From an uncultured Candidatus Melainabacteria bacterium (GTDB taxonomy: Bacteria > Cyanobacteriota > Vampirovibrionia > Gastranaerophilales > Gastranaerophilaceae), in contig CAKVLH010000009.1 in assembly GCA_934757245.1 (NCBI GenBank), positions 10,392 to 74,391 of the forward strand: DNA of 64,000 bases. Direction: 5' to 3'. Below, piece by piece: positions 43,446-52,078 of the stretch. The notes beneath the pieces are model-generated. The model was not told the origin of the DNA. It searched no databases and saw nothing but the letters and a program-made list of their open reading frames with translations. Position 1 is the stretch's first letter; each line of letters begins with the position of its first letter. A program made the position numbers and the translations under genes.

Positions 43446-43470
43446 TTATTAAAAAAACTTTACAATCATA
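43446..43470. promoter_or_regulatory. AAAAAACTTTACAAT box upstream of dnaB
   Basis: This is a 20-base exact match to the box at 16758 (TATTAAAAAAACTTTACAAT). It lies 70-90 bp before dnaB. It may be an UP element plus -35. Confidence 0.4.
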
Positions 43471-43534
43471 TTTCGTAAAGAATGATTGAATAAGGATAAT
43501 GTTATTGCTAAACTCATGTTTGAAGGAGTATTCA

Positions 43535-44935
43535 ATGGCAACATCTTATTCAAATCGTAAAAAAACATCGCAACAAAATGAAGACTTATCTCATTTGATG
43601 CCACAAAATATAGACGCAGAAGAAGCAATCTTAGGTGCAATTTTGGTTAATCCGAATTGTATGAACAAGATTGTAGAGCAACTAAAGCCGGAATCTTTTT
43701 ACAAGCCGGCGCACAGATATGTTTATGACGCTATGTTACAGCTATATAACAGTCAAGACAAAATCGATATCGTATCTGTTTCAGATATTCTTAATATCAA
43801 TCAAAAATTAGAGCTTGTTGGCGGTCGTGCGTTTGTAAACGATTTGAGCTATAAAACAATTACCACAACTAACGTTGAATACTATGCAAGAATTGTTCAA
43901 GAAAAAGCAATTAAGCGTTCTTTGATTAATGCAGGTTCAGAAATAGTTTCATCAGGTTACGACCTGAATCCGATTGAAGAATCTCTAGAGCTTGCAGAAA
44001 AATTAATTTTTGATATTGCTTCTGCAAAAGCTTCAAAATCACTTTCTCCAATTAAAGATATTGTTTATGATACTTACGCAAAAATCGAAGAAAGATATAA
44101 TAACAAAGGTCAATTAACAGGCGTTCCTACAGACTTCTACGATTTAGACGCAATGTTAAACGGCTTGCAACGCTCTGACTTGATTATCTTAGCGGCGCGT
44201 CCTGCAATGGGTAAAACCGCTTTCGCATTAAACATTGCACAGAATGTTGCGCTTAGAGCCAAAACTCCTGTTGCTATATTCTCTTTAGAAATGTCAAAGG
44301 GGCAATTAGTACAACGTTTACTATGCTCCGAAGCAGAAGTTGATTCTCAAAGACTTAAAACAGGAAATATGCAAGCAAAAGACTGGGAAAAACTAGCTGT
44401 TGCTATGAACGACCTTTCAGAAGCTTCAATCTATATCGACGATACAGCAGGCTGTACAATTACGGATATTCGTGCAAAATGTAGACGTTTGGCAATGGCT
44501 GAAAAGAATTTAGGCTTAATCGTAATCGACTACTTGCAGTTGATTGAAGGAACTGGTAGAGAAGACCGTATGCAACAGATTTCAAGTATTTCAAGAGGTC
44601 TGAAAATCTTAGCAAAAGAACTTAATGTTCCGATTATTTCACTTTCTCAGTTATCACGTGCGGTAGAAAGTAGAACAGATAAACGTCCAATGCTTTCAGA
44701 CTTGAGAGAATCAGGGTCTATCGAACAAGACGCCGATATCGTAATGTTTATTTATCGTGATGAATATTATAAAAACGCAAATGATGAAGAGGAAGAAGCT
44801 GAAAAGGCTGCTAACAAAGGTGAAGCCGAAATCATCATTGCAAAACACAGAAACGGTTCTGTCGGAACAGTTAAGCTTCTATTCCAAGGAAGTATTACGA
44901 AGTTCAAAAATCCGATTAAGACAGATGTGTTTTAG
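43535..44935 (+). CDS. dnaB: Replicative DNA helicase DnaB
   Basis: This is the ring helicase of the replication fork. The 466-residue protein has the N-terminal DnaB domain (PQNIDAEEAILGAIL) and the RecA-like core with Walker A (AARPAMGKTAFALNIA), Walker B (LIVIDYLQLI) and the signature LSQLSRAVESR. The start at 43535 is set by GAAGGAG 7 nt upstream. There is no intein and no neighbouring replication gene. It is followed by a ~150-bp dispersed repeat. Confidence 0.97.
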   Translation: MATSYSNRKKTSQQNEDLSHLMPQNIDAEEAILGAILVNPNCMNKIVEQLKPESFYKPAHRYVYDAMLQLYNSQDKIDIVSVSDILNINQKLELVGGRAFVNDLSYKTITTTNVEYYARIVQEKAIKRSLINAGSEIVSSGYDLNPIEESLELAEKLIFDIASAKASKSLSPIKDIVYDTYAKIEERYNNKGQLTGVPTDFYDLDAMLNGLQRSDLIILAARPAMGKTAFALNIAQNVALRAKTPVAIFSLEMSKGQLVQRLLCSEAEVDSQRLKTGNMQAKDWEKLAVAMNDLSEASIYIDDTAGCTITDIRAKCRRLAMAEKNLGLIVIDYLQLIEGTGREDRMQQISSISRGLKILAKELNVPIISLSQLSRAVESRTDKRPMLSDLRESGSIEQDADIVMFIYRDEYYKNANDEEEEAEKAANKGEAEIIIAKHRNGSVGTVKLLFQGSITKFKNPIKTDVF

Positions 44936-44937
44936 TT

Positions 44938-45110
44938 TATCCTCTCTCCGCGGGGGAGCGGATTTTCGGTAGGGTGATGCGAACGTGAATGAGCTAACCC
45001 GTAAGAGCTAATAACATGGAAATAATAATTAAAATCCGTTAGGATTTGTTGTTATTGGAATGTTATGCTCGCCCGAATCATCCAAGACAGGGTAGTTTTT
45101 CAATGTGAAG
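44938..45110 (+). repeat. ~150-bp dispersed element, copy 1
   Basis: GGAGCGGATTTTCGGTAGGG starts a block that runs through GAGCTAACCCGTAAGAGC, an inner AATCC/GGATT hairpin and GGAATGTTATGCTCGCCCG to CCAAGACAGGG. Inverted copies lie at 56590-56750 and 62315-62460. It has no coding potential. Ends in CCAAGACAGGG. Confidence 0.85.
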
Positions 45111-45154
45111 GCTGTGCATGAACATTAGAAAAACGGGTGGGGGCTGTTTTTAAA

Positions 45155-45694
45155 ATGTCATACATCTCAATAATACTACTTGCAATCGCTCTATCTATCG
45201 ACGCTTGTGTCGTATCGTTTTCGTACGGAATAACGTTTACTCAAAAGCGCTTAAAAAATGCTCTCTCACTTGCTGTTTGTACCGGCTTGTTTCAAGGTAT
45301 AATGCCGATAATCGGATATTATTTAACAAATTTTGTAAAAGCATTTATTGAGCCTTATGCAGGATTAATAGTATGTTTAATATTCATATACTTAGGATGT
45401 AAAATTATACTGGAAGCTTTTGAACCAAAAAGAGAACAGAGATTATGCATTGATTTTAAATGTTTATTATTAGTGGGAATTGCAACCAGCATTGATGCAT
45501 TTTCGGCAGGTATTACATTATCGCTATTTGGCAACCACATTCTAAAACCGGCTTTACTTATAGCGTTTGTAACTTTTATAAATTCTATTTTAGGTTTTAC
45601 TATTGGCGGTAAACTAAAACATTTTCCAACAAAAAGCTTAGAAATATTTGCCGGAAGCTTATTAATTTTACTTGGAATAAAAGCCTTAATTTAA
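45155..45694 (+). CDS. mntP: Manganese efflux pump MntP family
   Basis: MntP exports Mn2+. The 179-residue protein has six membrane helices in two related halves. The conserved Asp sites are visible in LSIDACVVSFSYG and ATSIDAFSAGITLS. The start at 45155 has no clear Shine-Dalgarno sequence. I looked for a yybP-ykoY manganese riboswitch upstream and did not see a convincing one, since that stretch is mostly the dispersed repeat. The terminator hairpin lies at 45710. Confidence 0.85.
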   Translation: MSYISIILLAIALSIDACVVSFSYGITFTQKRLKNALSLAVCTGLFQGIMPIIGYYLTNFVKAFIEPYAGLIVCLIFIYLGCKIILEAFEPKREQRLCIDFKCLLLVGIATSIDAFSAGITLSLFGNHILKPALLIAFVTFINSILGFTIGGKLKHFPTKSLEIFAGSLLILLGIKALI

Positions 45695-45709
45695 CAACAC
45701 AAAAAAATA

Positions 45710-45728
45710 CCTCTTTAAGTTAAAGAGG
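45710..45728. terminator. Hairpin after mntP
   Basis: CCTCTTTA-AGT-TAAAGAGG is a perfect stem 16 bp after the mntP stop. The T-run is weak on plus, while an A-run before it gives a T-run on minus. It therefore serves the convergent small gene better. Confidence 0.6.
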
Positions 45729-45795
45729 CACTAATAGATAAGTAAGTTGGGGAAATTAAATTGTAAGTAAGATTGTAAGATGGTATAAATAAAAT

Positions 45796-45969
45796 CTAGT
45801 TTTTGACTCTGGATATAAAAGTAACTCGGGATTTCAAATCCATCGCGAAAAGTCGCATTTCATCCATAAGCACGTAGGATTTATCCTCTGTAGGATTTTC
45901 GTTTATATAAAATTCTCTAGAAATCTGTGTTGCCATAGCGTTTATGTTATATGACTGTAATAATGCCAT
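45796..45969 (-). CDS. Small hypothetical protein, 57 residues
   Basis: This open frame reads MALLQSYNINAMATQISREF at its start and ends ...VTFISRVKN, 57 residues. GAGG lies 5 nt before the ATG, and the stop is followed by an A/T-rich stretch towards a hairpin. It is charged, with no membrane span or Cys. An internal ATG at residue 12 is an alternative. I do not recognise it. The upstream region has a GCGC-ATTTATTTA-GCGC hairpin (about 46038-46052). The coding call rests on the ribosome-binding site and isolation only. Confidence 0.5.
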   Translation of the reverse strand: MALLQSYNINAMATQISREFYINENPTEDKSYVLMDEMRLFAMDLKSRVTFISRVKN

Positions 45970-46289
45970 AAAAGCCTCGTTTCTCGCCGATTTTGGGCGT
46001 ATTTACTTAAGCCTTGTTATGTAGTTCCTTAACTAAAGCGCATTTATTTAGCGCCTTATTTAAGCAACTGCTCAAAAGGTCAAGTTTTTTAAGACCAAAA
46101 ACTTAATTCGTTTTATTTGAACCAAACATTTTTAATTCAAATAAACATAAAGCTTTTGATTTTGTTTTACTCTCTGTGTTTCGTCTTACGTATATATAAA
46201 GTATTTCTAAAAATGTGAATTTCAGAAGATATATTCTTTGTTACAAAACTTAATGTTTACATAATATATTTGAGCAAACAAATCTTCAC
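45970..46289. other. Intergenic region without a recognised gene
   Basis: This AT-rich stretch holds the GCGC hairpin near 46038 and an inverted repeat TTTATTTGAA...TTCAAATAAA at about 46110-46146. I see no tRNA or protein-coding frame. Part is likely the promoter and leader of the 57-residue gene on the minus strand. Confidence 0.5.
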
Positions 46290-46446
46290 CCATAGAGTAA
46301 GGCAAAAGGGCAATAAAAAACTCCATACAAATGCGATTTTGTTACCTGCAATGTCTCGCAGGTGGGTGAGTGCCTAAATTAATCCGTTTCCTGCTGGCGA
46401 TTTTGTATCGGCGGGTATACTTCAATAATCAAAGAGCTTACTCTCC
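46290..46446 (-). ncRNA. Candidate structured RNA
   Basis: On the minus strand a TATAAA box (complement of 46450-46455) would start an RNA near 46443. The first 8 nt, AGAGTAAG (46444-46437), pair with CTTACTCT (46301-46294) at the other end. Inside are ACCTGC/GCAGGT (46363-46344), CGAT-ACAAA-ATCG, and a duplicated ACAAAATCGC. The length of about 155 nt and the closed ends recall 6S-type RNAs, but no family signature is confirmed. An opposite-strand reading is possible. Confidence 0.3.
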
Positions 46447-46521
46447 CTATTTATAAAAATGTAGGAACAAAATAAACACTTGTATAGAGTAATATCATTA
46501 TTACATAGCTATTTCAGATTT

Positions 46522-46788
46522 TCAAGAGTTGGGTGCTTTATTATCCTTATATCTCCAAAACAGATACATATCCAACAGAAGAAATAGTGTATTTAATATA
46601 TAAAGCCAAAACACCCAATCCATGTCATCTAAAACTTTGTGTGTTATACCACACAAGTAGCCAAGTAAAATCAACATAGAAAAATGAATGCTTTTTCCAT
46701 GAACACATTTACATTTATAAGTTTTTAGAGCGGCTACAGGCCAACTAATTCCAAAACAAACCATCATTCCGGCTTCAAATATACTCAT
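46522..46788 (-). CDS. Small three-helix membrane protein, PQ-loop-like
   Basis: This 88-residue protein has three membrane helices and an SWPVAALKTYKCKCVHGKS stretch between helices 1 and 2, then LGYLCGITHKVL and LYILNTLFLLLDMYLFWRYK. The Pro in helix 1 and the layout recall SemiSWEET/PQ-loop half-transporters, which form dimers and move small solutes. That link is by shape only. AAGGAG lies 6 nt upstream of the ATG. It stands alone between a candidate RNA and the glucokinase gene. Confidence 0.6.
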   Translation of the reverse strand: MSIFEAGMMVCFGISWPVAALKTYKCKCVHGKSIHFSMLILLGYLCGITHKVLDDMDWVFWLYILNTLFLLLDMYLFWRYKDNKAPNS

Positions 46789-46885
46789 TTTAATCTCCTT
46801 TTTTCTATTAGATAATACATCCTATAAAAAGCATTGTAAATAAAGTCGGTGTAAAGAATAAATTAAGATTTGCACATTCCTATAA

Positions 46886-46920
46886 AAAAACGTCCAAAAC
46901 GAAAAGTCTTGGACGTTTTT
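46886..46920 (-). terminator. Terminator after the glucokinase gene
   Basis: AAAAACGTCCAA and TTGGACGTTTTT form a 12-bp stem with an 11-nt loop and a T-run on the minus strand. It lies 19 bp beyond the glk stop. On plus it also ends in T. Confidence 0.9.
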
Positions 46921-46938
46921 TATCAAATAATCTAAAAA

Positions 46939-47883
46939 CTATGATTTTATCAACAAGCTTGCGCCAATAACACCGGCTGTATTTCCCAATTGAGCCGGTA
47001 CAACTTCTACTTCTTTTTGAATAGTCATTGCTCGTTTTGCAATTGTTTCTCTAATTGGTTCTAACAAAATATCTCCTGCATCAGCAACACCACCGCCAAT
47101 GATAATTTTTTCAGGGTTAAGTAAATTAACAACACTTGTTAGACCCATTCCAATATATTCACCCATGATTCTAAAAATTTCTTTTGCAACAGGGTCGCCT
47201 TCTTTTGCAGCAACAGCTACAACATAAGGTGTAATATCAGGGTTCGCAAGTTCTCTATACTTAGTAGACTTACCGCCTCTAATATATTCTTCTGCCATTG
47301 CAACAATACTCGGACCGGATGCGTAAGCTTCTAAACAGCCTCTGTCGCCACAACCGCAAAGTGGGCCACCTTGCATATTTAATTTAATATGACCAAGTTC
47401 ACCTGCTGCATTGTTTGCGCCACGAACAAGTTTGCCGTTAATTACAAGACCGGAACCGATACCTGTTCCAACGGTGATACAAACTAAGTTTTCGCAACCA
47501 ACACCGGCACCATAGTTCAATTCGCCCAAAGCTGCTGTTCTAACATCATTATCAACGCGAGTAGGAATTCCAAATTCTTTTTCCATAATTTCAGCAATCG
47601 GAACATTTACCCAACCCGGGATGTTTGGAGCAAGTCTTACGATACCTTTTTTGCAATCAATTTGTCCTGGGAATCCGAAACCAATAGCTTCAACATCAGT
47701 TGCTTTTAATTTTGTTTCTTTTAACAAATCTCTGATTGCATCTTTCATACTGTTAATAGTATATTCATAACCCATTTCTGCACGAGTTGGGATAGAATTA
47801 GAATAAATAATTTTACCTTTGTCGCTTACAAGCGCAATTTTAACGTTAGTTCCACCAACGTCAACACCGATTCTTTGTGCCAT
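46939..47883 (-). CDS. glk: ROK-family glucokinase
   Basis: This enzyme phosphorylates glucose for glycolysis. The 314-residue protein has the phosphate-binding start GVDVGGTNVKIALV, VGTGIGSGLVINGKLVRG, and the ROK zinc motif CGCGDRGCLEAYASG with its His (ELGHIKL) upstream. There is no N-terminal DNA-binding domain, so it is a kinase rather than a ROK repressor. AGGAG lies before the ATG. Glucokinase is the likeliest substrate class; another hexose is possible. Confidence 0.9.
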   Translation of the reverse strand: MAQRIGVDVGGTNVKIALVSDKGKIIYSNSIPTRAEMGYEYTINSMKDAIRDLLKETKLKATDVEAIGFGFPGQIDCKKGIVRLAPNIPGWVNVPIAEIMEKEFGIPTRVDNDVRTAALGELNYGAGVGCENLVCITVGTGIGSGLVINGKLVRGANNAAGELGHIKLNMQGGPLCGCGDRGCLEAYASGPSIVAMAEEYIRGGKSTKYRELANPDITPYVVAVAAKEGDPVAKEIFRIMGEYIGMGLTSVVNLLNPEKIIIGGGVADAGDILLEPIRETIAKRAMTIQKEVEVVPAQLGNTAGVIGASLLIKS

Positions 47884-47935
47884 TTATAAATCTCCTTCTT
47901 TTAGCATCACAATTGTAACACAAAGATTAAAAACT

Positions 47936-49003
47936 TTATACTTTTGGGGTAAGTTCACAACACATCTGACATGCTCCAAATGTTCCACCGCTTGCCTTCA
48001 AATTCTTTCTAAAACAGCAATAATGCGGAGCATTAAACAATTCCTTCAGTGTTTTTGCTTTCACATTCCCGATTTTTTGCGAAAGACAAGGATAAACAAA
48101 GCCTTCGGGATTTATCATCATATTTGTATAAGGATAAGTGCAAGGTTTATAAATTTCGTTAATAGGTTTATCAGCAGGCAAATTGAAAAATGCTTCAATG
48201 CTTTCCAATGGATTTTCTGAATACTCAAATTTTGGTGAAAAACGTAATTTTGTTTTCCCCTTAATTGCTTTGATTTCATTATAAATTTCTTTAAAATGTT
48301 CAACATCAAAATATTTTTCTATCGGATAATTTGCAGTAAATTCCGGAATAAAGCTCTCTTGTAAAATAGAATTCTGCTTCCAATTATTGTTTCTTAAAAA
48401 CGAAATTGATAAAAATTCAAATCCCATTTTTTCACAGAGTTTGTATAATTTAGGTAAATCATCGAGATTATTTTCTAGAACAATAGTTTTTATATCAATC
48501 ATTTGAGTTGATTTTTTTGATTTCAAATTTTCAAGATTAGAAATTATTTTATCGAAAATTCCTTCTTTTCCACGATTCAAATCATGATTTTTACCATAAC
48601 CGTCTAAAGATACTGACAAAAGCAGTAATTTATATTTTATAAACGCGTTGATTATCTCATCGTTTATCAAAATTCCATTTGATACAACATGAACTTTATG
48701 CATTATTTTTTTAGAAAGATAGGCAAATATTTCAACAAAATCTCTTCTAATTAAAGGCTCTCCGCCTACCAAAGTTGCAATTGCATAGAAAGGAAGTTGG
48801 TCGATAACTTTTTTCCATTCATCCGTCGTTAACTCCTGTTTATTTCTTTCTGAGCCAACATAACAATATGGACAATTCAAATTACAATGATAGGTTAATT
48901 CTAGAAAATATCTGAATGGAATTTTTGCTCGACCATATCTATCACTACTTGAAAGTGATGTATAAAAATCTCGTGCCATATCGAATAAATTAGAATAGTT
49001 CAT
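47936..49003 (-). CDS. Radical SAM/SPASM-type protein
   Basis: This 355-residue protein has the radical SAM cluster motif CNLNCPYC (Cys40, Cys44, Cys47) near the N-terminus, the GGEPLIRRDF SAM-binding stretch and a C-terminal Cys-rich region (CTYPYTN...PEGFVYPCLS...FGACQMCC) of SPASM type with an auxiliary Fe-S cluster. Such enzymes often modify peptides or enzymes, or act in cofactor synthesis. No precursor peptide gene is obvious beside it. It lies 53 bp beyond glk, on the same strand. Substrate unknown. Confidence 0.85.
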   Translation of the reverse strand: MNYSNLFDMARDFYTSLSSSDRYGRAKIPFRYFLELTYHCNLNCPYCYVGSERNKQELTTDEWKKVIDQLPFYAIATLVGGEPLIRRDFVEIFAYLSKKIMHKVHVVSNGILINDEIINAFIKYKLLLLSVSLDGYGKNHDLNRGKEGIFDKIISNLENLKSKKSTQMIDIKTIVLENNLDDLPKLYKLCEKMGFEFLSISFLRNNNWKQNSILQESFIPEFTANYPIEKYFDVEHFKEIYNEIKAIKGKTKLRFSPKFEYSENPLESIEAFFNLPADKPINEIYKPCTYPYTNMMINPEGFVYPCLSQKIGNVKAKTLKELFNAPHYCCFRKNLKASGGTFGACQMCCELTPKV

Positions 49004-49908
49004 AATACAGTTATAACATAAAGAAACCTCTCTTAGAAAAAAGAGAGGAAGTTTGAGCGATGAGGATTCTTTATTATATTAAAACCTTGTGGCAAAAGTT
49101 TCATTAAACTTTTTGGTTAGTTTTTTATGGGAATTAGATTGTAGTTAAAAGGTTAGATTGACACAAGCTAAAAACCTGCGCAATACAGCTAAACAATAGC
49201 TTCCAAAGGATGAAACATTGCAAAAATTTTATTAAGAAATTTTAATTTCTATAAAGATTTGTAAAAAAATAAAAAGAAACAGTTTACTTTTGTTATATAG
49301 TGTTGCAATAATGTTATTGTAAGAAGTATATATCACAAATCTAAAGCGTAAATACATGGAATGTATGTTTTGAGTAAGTGGAGCAAGCAAAGGATGCGGG
49401 CAAGCTTATGAAAAATATGTGGAAAATCGTTTAATAGGTCAAAGGGTAACGCTTGCTGTTTGATGGTGTATGCGAGAAGTCAATAAGTGAATAGGTGATG
49501 CCATTGCGGGATGACACCTCACCCTAGCCCTCTCCTATAAGGAGAGGGAATAACCGAACATTGTTTGGTTAGAGTCGACATTATTCGCTTAAAAGTACAT
49601 ATCAATGGATTGCCATGAGAAGCGTAGCTTCTCTCGCAATGACAAAATGAAAACGCCAAGTCATTGCGAGGAGCAACTACAAAAATTAGCGACGAAGCAA
49701 TCCACCCAAAAAAGAAAGAGAGTATAAAAGCCGTGAGTTTTCACAGGCTTAGTTAGGCTGAGTTGAATTCTGATTTAATTCAGTTATAGGAGAAACTGTG
49801 CTTTTTTAGGAGTACAGGGATTAATGAAAAAAAAACGAGTAACATAGAAGGCTGTGCAAGGAAAGCGCAGTAAAGTACGTATCGAGAAAAGAGAAAGGAG
49901 ATCCAACT
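49004..49908. repeat. Flagellin upstream region with several repeats
   Basis: This holds no gene. It contains CCTCTCTT/AAGAGAGG (about 49027-49048) and a single GTGAATAGG arm (49475-49497). CACCCTAGCCCTCTCC with GGAGAGGG lies at 49509-49550. A palindromic pair GGATTGCCATGAGAAGC...CTCGCAATGACA and GTCATTGCGAGGAGCAAC...GACGAAGCAATCC lies at 49610-49705. The flagellin ribosome-binding site AAGGAG is at the right end. A clear sigma-28 promoter is not visible. A stretch at 49350-49470 has AGCAAGC...GCTTGCT and may be structured RNA. Confidence 0.6.
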
Positions 49909-50892
49909 ATGACACTCACAATCAACACAAACGTTTCGTCAATTATCGCTCAAAGAAATTTGAACAACGCAACGAACAGCTTGAACCAATCTATTGAAAG
50001 AATGTCTACAGGCTACAAGATTAACCACGCAAAAGACAACGCTGCCGGTTATTCAATTTCAAGCATGTGGAACACTCAATTAGGTTCTTTAGATGTTGCA
50101 GCTGATAACGCAGCTACAGGCTCTGACTTATTAACAACTGCAGAGCAAACTTACGGTTTGTTAACAGAACACTTGCAACGTATCAGAGATTTGACCGAAC
50201 AAGCTGCTAACGGAACTTACGGTTCATCATCATTGAAAGCTATTCAATCAGAAGTTGTTGCAAGGTTACAAGAAATTAACCGTATTGCAGGAAACGCAGA
50301 ATTCAACGGCATTAAACTGATGTCTTATACAAAAAAGGGTGATGGCAGTGGAATTACAGATAACGGTATAAATCTTCAAGTAGGTTTATATTCAGATTCC
50401 AACAGTGTGATTAACCTAGATGTTTCTTTATTTAAAGACGCGAGCGTCAATGGATTGTTTAAAGCAATGACAGGATTAGAGGATTCATTAAAAAAGGCAA
50501 ATAACAATACCGCAGCTGATTTAAGCAAAAAAGAAGGTTTAGAAATTTTTGCAGCTGCTTGCTCAGGATTACAAAAGAAAGATGGTAAGTTTATATTACA
50601 AGATGACAAAGATAATCAAGCAAATAAAATGTTAACATATCTTGATCAAGCTATTAATGAAATTTCAAGCAGAACAACCGCAATTGGTGCTGCTCAAAAC
50701 AGAGTAGAATCAGCTATTTCTGCAATTGATGTTCAATCACAAAACTTAACATCATCATTATCTACACTTAGAGATACTGATGTAGCTGAGGAATCATCAA
50801 GTTATATTCAAGCACAAATTTTGCAACAAGCATCTGCTACATTGTTAGCAACAGCTAACCAAACTCCAAGTATCGCATTGAACTTAATTTAA
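49909..50892 (+). CDS. fliC: Flagellin
   Basis: This is the filament subunit. The 327-residue protein has conserved N-terminal (TINTNVSSIIAQRNLNNATNSLNQSIERMSTGYKINHAKDNAAGYSIS as motif stretches) and C-terminal (AQNRVESAISAIDVQSQNLTSSLSTLRDTDVAEESS, QASATLLATANQTPSIALNL) D0/D1 domains. The middle D2 region is short, with no hypervariable expansion. Its own strong ribosome-binding site and a bidirectional terminator frame it. It is the only flagellin in the window and lies next to, but opposite, the flgBC-fliE operon. Confidence 0.95.
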   Translation: MTLTINTNVSSIIAQRNLNNATNSLNQSIERMSTGYKINHAKDNAAGYSISSMWNTQLGSLDVAADNAATGSDLLTTAEQTYGLLTEHLQRIRDLTEQAANGTYGSSSLKAIQSEVVARLQEINRIAGNAEFNGIKLMSYTKKGDGSGITDNGINLQVGLYSDSNSVINLDVSLFKDASVNGLFKAMTGLEDSLKKANNNTAADLSKKEGLEIFAAACSGLQKKDGKFILQDDKDNQANKMLTYLDQAINEISSRTTAIGAAQNRVESAISAIDVQSQNLTSSLSTLRDTDVAEESSSYIQAQILQQASATLLATANQTPSIALNLI

Positions 50893-50954
50893 GGTTAGGT
50901 GATATATGGATAAAACTTATTATTCGTGTAAGTTTGTTGGTTAGGGTAAAGTCG

Positions 50955-50996
50955 AAAAGCGCCTTGAAAAATTTTCAAGGCGCTTTTTTTAATTTT
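50955..50996. terminator. Bidirectional terminator between fliC and fliE
   Basis: AAAAGCGCCTTGAAAA and TTTTCAAGGCGCTTTT form a 16-bp stem with T-runs on both strands. It lies between convergent genes. Confidence 0.95.
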
Positions 50997-51005
50997 ATTC
51001 ATTTT

Positions 51006-51410
51006 TTATAATGCCATACTTGTAATATCAGTATAAGCAGAAACTAGCCTGTTACGAACCTGAATTGCCATTTGCATACTTAGAGATGCTTTTTCTGCTG
51101 CAATCATCGCATCATGAATGTTTGTAGAACCGCCCATTGCAATATCTTCTTGCATTTTATCTGCTGTAATTTTCGCATCATTAACAGCATTCAAGCTATT
51201 TGAAAACGCATTACCCATTTGTGAAGCAAAATTACCCAAACCTGTTTTGTCATTTTTATCTTTTACAGGATAGCTTTTTGCAGCTTTTTCCAAAGCTTCT
51301 TCAAACTCGTTATTTTTAACATCAAACGACGCATGACCTTGCAAAAATTGGTTATAGTCATTTATGGCGTTTAGGTTGTATTCGGTTATATTTGGTGTTG
51401 TGAAATCCAT
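51006..51410 (-). CDS. fliE: Flagellar hook-basal body protein FliE
   Basis: FliE is the first exported rod/MS-ring adapter. The 134-residue protein has the conserved C-terminal half: DNMQEDIAMGGSTNIHDAMIAAEKASLSMQMAIQVRNRLVSAY (given as family stretches IHDAMIAAEKASLSM and QVRNRLVSAY). The N-terminus is longer than usual and variable. It is the last gene of response regulator-kinase-flgB-flgC-fliE on the minus strand, separated from flgC by a hairpin element of about 130 bp. Confidence 0.88.
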   Translation of the reverse strand: MDFTTPNITEYNLNAINDYNQFLQGHASFDVKNNEFEEALEKAAKSYPVKDKNDKTGLGNFASQMGNAFSNSLNAVNDAKITADKMQEDIAMGGSTNIHDAMIAAEKASLSMQMAIQVRNRLVSAYTDITSMAL

Positions 51411-51423
51411 AAATACTCCTTGA

Positions 51424-51555
51424 AGGCAATAAGGTAATGAGGGAATAGGGGAATAAGTGGTATTAAAATTTTTTATTTATAATATTTGTTTAATTAACGA
51501 ACTTTATATTTACAATCTCTAAAATCTCTTATTCCCTTATTACCCTATTACCTTT
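51424..51555. repeat. Octamer-type hairpin element, inverted partner A (flgC 3' side)
   Basis: The left arm at 51424-51459 has octamers (GGCAATAA, GGTAATGA, GGGAATAG, GGGAATAA). The right arm at 51528-51553 is the complement. The AT-rich spacer is about 90% identical to the reverse complement of the spacer at 52117-52182. Together with that copy it brackets flgC. Confidence 0.9.
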
Positions 51556-51558
51556 CTC

Positions 51559-52065
51559 TTAAATATTCATCGCTGTCTGCATCATCGTCTTAACGTTTTC
51601 TGCAACGGTTGCGTTTGCTTCATAAGCCTTTGATGCTGATATCATGCCAACCATTTCTTCTACAAGATTAATGTTTGGCAAATCTACGTACCCTTCTTCG
51701 TCCGCATCCGGATGAGACGGGTCATAAACGGTCTTTACTCCGTCCTCTGCTTCATAAATTTCGTCAACTTGAACTCCACCTGTAATCATACCGTTATTAA
51801 GCGCAACATTAGCATTAATAAGCATGTTACCTGTTCTTGGGTCAAATTGAGCATCAGGACTGTTTGAAGAGAAATTTGAATAACCTTTGTTCAAATTATC
51901 TTCATAAATTGTTCTAAAAGATACATCTTTTTTTACATAAACACCTTTTGAACCGTCAGCTTGACGCGTTGTGTTTATGTTTGCAATATTACTTGCAACT
52001 GTATCCATTTTAACTCTTTGTGCTGTCATGCCGGAACCGGCTATGTCGAATATGTTGAAACTCAT
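51559..52065 (-). CDS. flgC: Flagellar basal-body rod protein FlgC
   Basis: FlgC is a proximal rod subunit exported by the flagellar type III system. The 168-residue protein has the family N-terminus with ASNIANINTTR and the C-terminal NLVEEMVGMISASKAYEANATVAENVKTM motif stretches; both termini are intact. It is normal for FlgC. It is bracketed on both sides by near-identical hairpin elements in opposite orientation (51424-51555 and 52079-52219), so its operon junctions with flgB and fliE are unusually long. Confidence 0.93.
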   Translation of the reverse strand: MSFNIFDIAGSGMTAQRVKMDTVASNIANINTTRQADGSKGVYVKKDVSFRTIYEDNLNKGYSNFSSNSPDAQFDPRTGNMLINANVALNNGMITGGVQVDEIYEAEDGVKTVYDPSHPDADEEGYVDLPNINLVEEMVGMISASKAYEANATVAENVKTMMQTAMNI

Positions 52066-52078
52066 GTGTGCCTCTTGT

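Noticed and set aside
44938..45154. Manganese riboswitch (yybP-ykoY) before mntP
   Set aside because: I looked for the conserved loops but the region is almost wholly the ~150-bp repeat, and the motifs are not present.
46290..46446. tmRNA or RNase P RNA
   Set aside because: None of the known core motifs of these RNAs was found in this stretch on either strand.
49610..49705. CRISPR-like array near the flagellin gene
   Set aside because: The repeats are palindromic REP-type units of different sequence, with no regular spacers and no cas genes.
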